DNA of 14,382 bases from Pseudonocardiales bacterium (GTDB lineage: Bacteria > Actinomycetota > Actinomycetes > Mycobacteriales > Jatrophihabitantaceae). The stretch is taken from the NCBI GenBank assembly GCA_025465405.1, contig JAODNL010000302.1, forward strand, positions 1 through 14,382. The letters run 5' to 3'. Shown in pieces: positions 13,102-14,382 of the stretch (position 1 is the stretch's first letter; the number at the start of each line of letters is the position of its first letter). A program made the translations under genes and the position numbers. The notes under the pieces were generated by a model. That model saw nothing but the letters and a program-made list of their open reading frames with translations, ran no database searches and had not been told where the DNA came from.

Positions 13102-14382
13102 TCAATGCATCACCGCAGGCGCGGCGTCCGGGTTCGTGGCCGGAATGCCCGGTCGCAGCATGACCGCGGTCAGTAGCGCGCCGATCGCGAAGATACCGGC
13201 CGACCACCAGAACGTGGTCGTGTAGCTGTGGATCGAGGCCTTCTCGGCAACCGCCGCGGTCAAAGTCTTGCCCCGCAGGTAGCTCGTGGCCGCGCTCGCG
13301 GCGAGCGTGTTCAACAACGCGGTGCCGACCGCGCCGCCGACCTGCTGCATCGTGTTGACCGTCGCCGACGCCACGCCCGCGTCGTTGGAGTCGACGCCCA
13401 GGGTGGCCAGGTTCATCCCGGTGGCGAAGATCAGGCCCAGCCCGGCACCCAGCAGCAGGATCGCGGGCAGCAGGTCGGTGGCGTAGCTGCTGTTCGGGGC
13501 GATGTGGGTCAGCAGGTACATCGCCACAGCGCCGAAGGCCATGCCGGACGGAATCGTGATCTTCGGTCCGACCTTCGGCCCGAGCGTCGTGCTGGCGACG
13601 GAGGCCACCAGGATCAGGACGATGCACATCGGCAGGAAGGCCAGACCGGTCCGCACCGCGCTGTAGTGCAGATTCTGCTGCATGTAGTACGTCAGGAACA
13701 GGAACACGCCGAACATGCCGGCTGCCGCGAGCAACATGGACAGGAACGCGCCGCCGCGGTTGCGATCGAGGATCACGCGCAGTGGCAGCAGCGGGTTAGA
13801 GACGCGCTGCTGCAGCACAACGAACGCGCCGAGCAGGACAACGGACGCGATCAGGAAGGAGACCGTCACGGTCGAACCCCAGCCACCGGTCTCGGCGTGC
13901 GAGAAGCCGTAGACGAGTGCGAACAGGCCGGCGGAGACGGTGATCGTGCCGGGCAGGTCGAGCTTTGGGCGCTCTTTCGATGGGCGGTGCACAAGCAGGA
14001 TGAGGCCACCGATCAATGCGGGGACCGCCAAGGCGATGTTGACATACATGCACCAGCGCCAGGAGAGATACTCGGTCAGCACGCCGCCGAGCAACAGGCC
14101 CACGGCCGCACCGCTGCCGGCGATGGCACCGTAGATGCCGAATGCCTTGTTGCGCTCCTTGGCGTCGGTGAACGTGGTGGTCAGCAGCGCGAGAGCCGCC
14201 GGCGCGAGTAGCGCGCCGAATCCGCCCTGCACGGCACGGGCGAAGACCAACATGCCGAATCCCGTTGCCGCACCACCAAGGGCGGACGCGGCCGCGAAGC
14301 CGACCAGGCCGATGAGCAATATCCGCTTTCGGCCGAACACGTCCGCCAGGCGACCACCGAGCAGCAGCAGGCTGCCGAACGC
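13102..14382 (-). CDS. MFS transporter, DHA2 (EmrB/QacA) family, 5' end outside window
   Basis: The open frame runs 426 codons from the right window edge to the stop at 13102. The first visible residues AFGSLLLLGGRLADVFGRKR already include motif A (GGRLADVFGRKR), so only helix 1, most of helix 2 and the true start, roughly 60-70 residues, are missing. Further family features are AFGIYGAIAGSGAAVGLLLGG (motif C region) and LSWRWCMYVN, followed by many hydrophobic helices and an expected total close to 490 residues. It should export drugs or metabolites by proton antiport. It is upstream of a TetR gene in the same transcript and is a paralogue of the DHA2 exporter at 6319-7794, but with clearly different sequence, so it is not a recent duplication. 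Confidence 0.92.
   Translation of the reverse strand, partial: AFGSLLLLGGRLADVFGRKRILLIGLVGFAAASALGGAATGFGMLVFARAVQGGFGALLAPAALALLTTTFTDAKERNKAFGIYGAIAGSGAAVGLLLGGVLTEYLSWRWCMYVNIALAVPALIGGLILLVHRPSKERPKLDLPGTITVSAGLFALVYGFSHAETGGWGSTVTVSFLIASVVLLGAFVVLQQRVSNPLLPLRVILDRNRGGAFLSMLLAAAGMFGVFLFLTYYMQQNLHYSAVRTGLAFLPMCIVLILVASVASTTLGPKVGPKITIPSGMAFGAVAMYLLTHIAPNSSYATDLLPAILLLGAGLGLIFATGMNLATLGVDSNDAGVASATVNTMQQVGGAVGTALLNTLAASAATSYLRGKTLTAAVAEKASIHSYTTTFWWSAGIFAIGALLTAVMLRPGIPATNPDAAPAVMH

Noticed and set aside
13228..14211. Long plus-strand open frame opposite the right-hand MFS gene
   Set aside because: Its composition is extremely rich in Gln, Arg and Gly with no recognisable domain, and the opposite strand encodes a clear DHA2 exporter.
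1..14382. Biosynthetic gene cluster, toxin-antitoxin, CRISPR or phage-defence system
   Set aside because: No PKS, NRPS, terpene or RiPP core genes, no toxin-antitoxin pair, no regularly spaced repeats and no nuclease, helicase or NTPase defence genes other than the ABC ATPase were seen on either strand.

Overview
The window is high-GC, densely packed bacterial chromosomal DNA. GC-rich third codon positions, two DHA2-type major facilitator exporters, an ECF sigma factor with a fused SnoaL-like domain, and many TetR/MarR/GntR regulators beside redox and transport genes all suggest an actinomycete (Actinomycetota). The genus cannot be fixed from the sequence alone. No rRNA, tRNA, CRISPR array, insertion sequence or phage gene was seen. 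I find 15 protein genes, two of them cut by the window edges.

Layout. At 1-201 (minus) lies the N-terminal part of a pRiA4b ORF-3-like protein, followed by a gene-free 240-base gap. An SGNH/GDSL-type hydrolase lies at 442-1254 (plus). A short-chain dehydrogenase followed by a MarR regulator (2614 down to 1273, minus) is divergent from a plus-strand set of a six-helix membrane protein, an ABC ATPase and an ABC-2 permease (2717-5182). The MarR protein is the natural candidate regulator of both arms. Next is an ECF sigma factor (minus, 6159-5272) divergent from a DHA2 exporter (plus, 6319-7794). Then comes a two-gene minus-strand unit, a YUCCA-like flavin monooxygenase followed by a Tat-exported flavin amine oxidase (10466 down to 7824), divergent from a GntR/FCD regulator (10520-11230). 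The right end is entirely minus strand: a second DHA2 exporter running off the window, its likely TetR regulator, and a CorA-like divalent-cation channel.

The window is therefore mainly a series of regulator plus transporter/redox-enzyme modules, each arranged so that the regulator can act on a neighbouring promoter. Three non-coding signals stand out. (1) The sigma factor/exporter gap holds two divergent ECF41-like promoters (GTCAC...CGTC) arranged with exact mirror symmetry around one palindrome. (2) The leader of the CorA-like gene can fold into a long stem in which the Shine-Dalgarno sequence is fully base-paired to an upstream anti-SD. (3) Palindromes lie in the 53-base gap between the GntR gene and the monooxygenase gene, one over the monooxygenase ribosome-binding site and one over the GntR start codon. 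The pairing of a YUCCA-like monooxygenase with an amine/amino-acid oxidase raises the testable idea of an indole-3-acetate-type or related arylacetate pathway.
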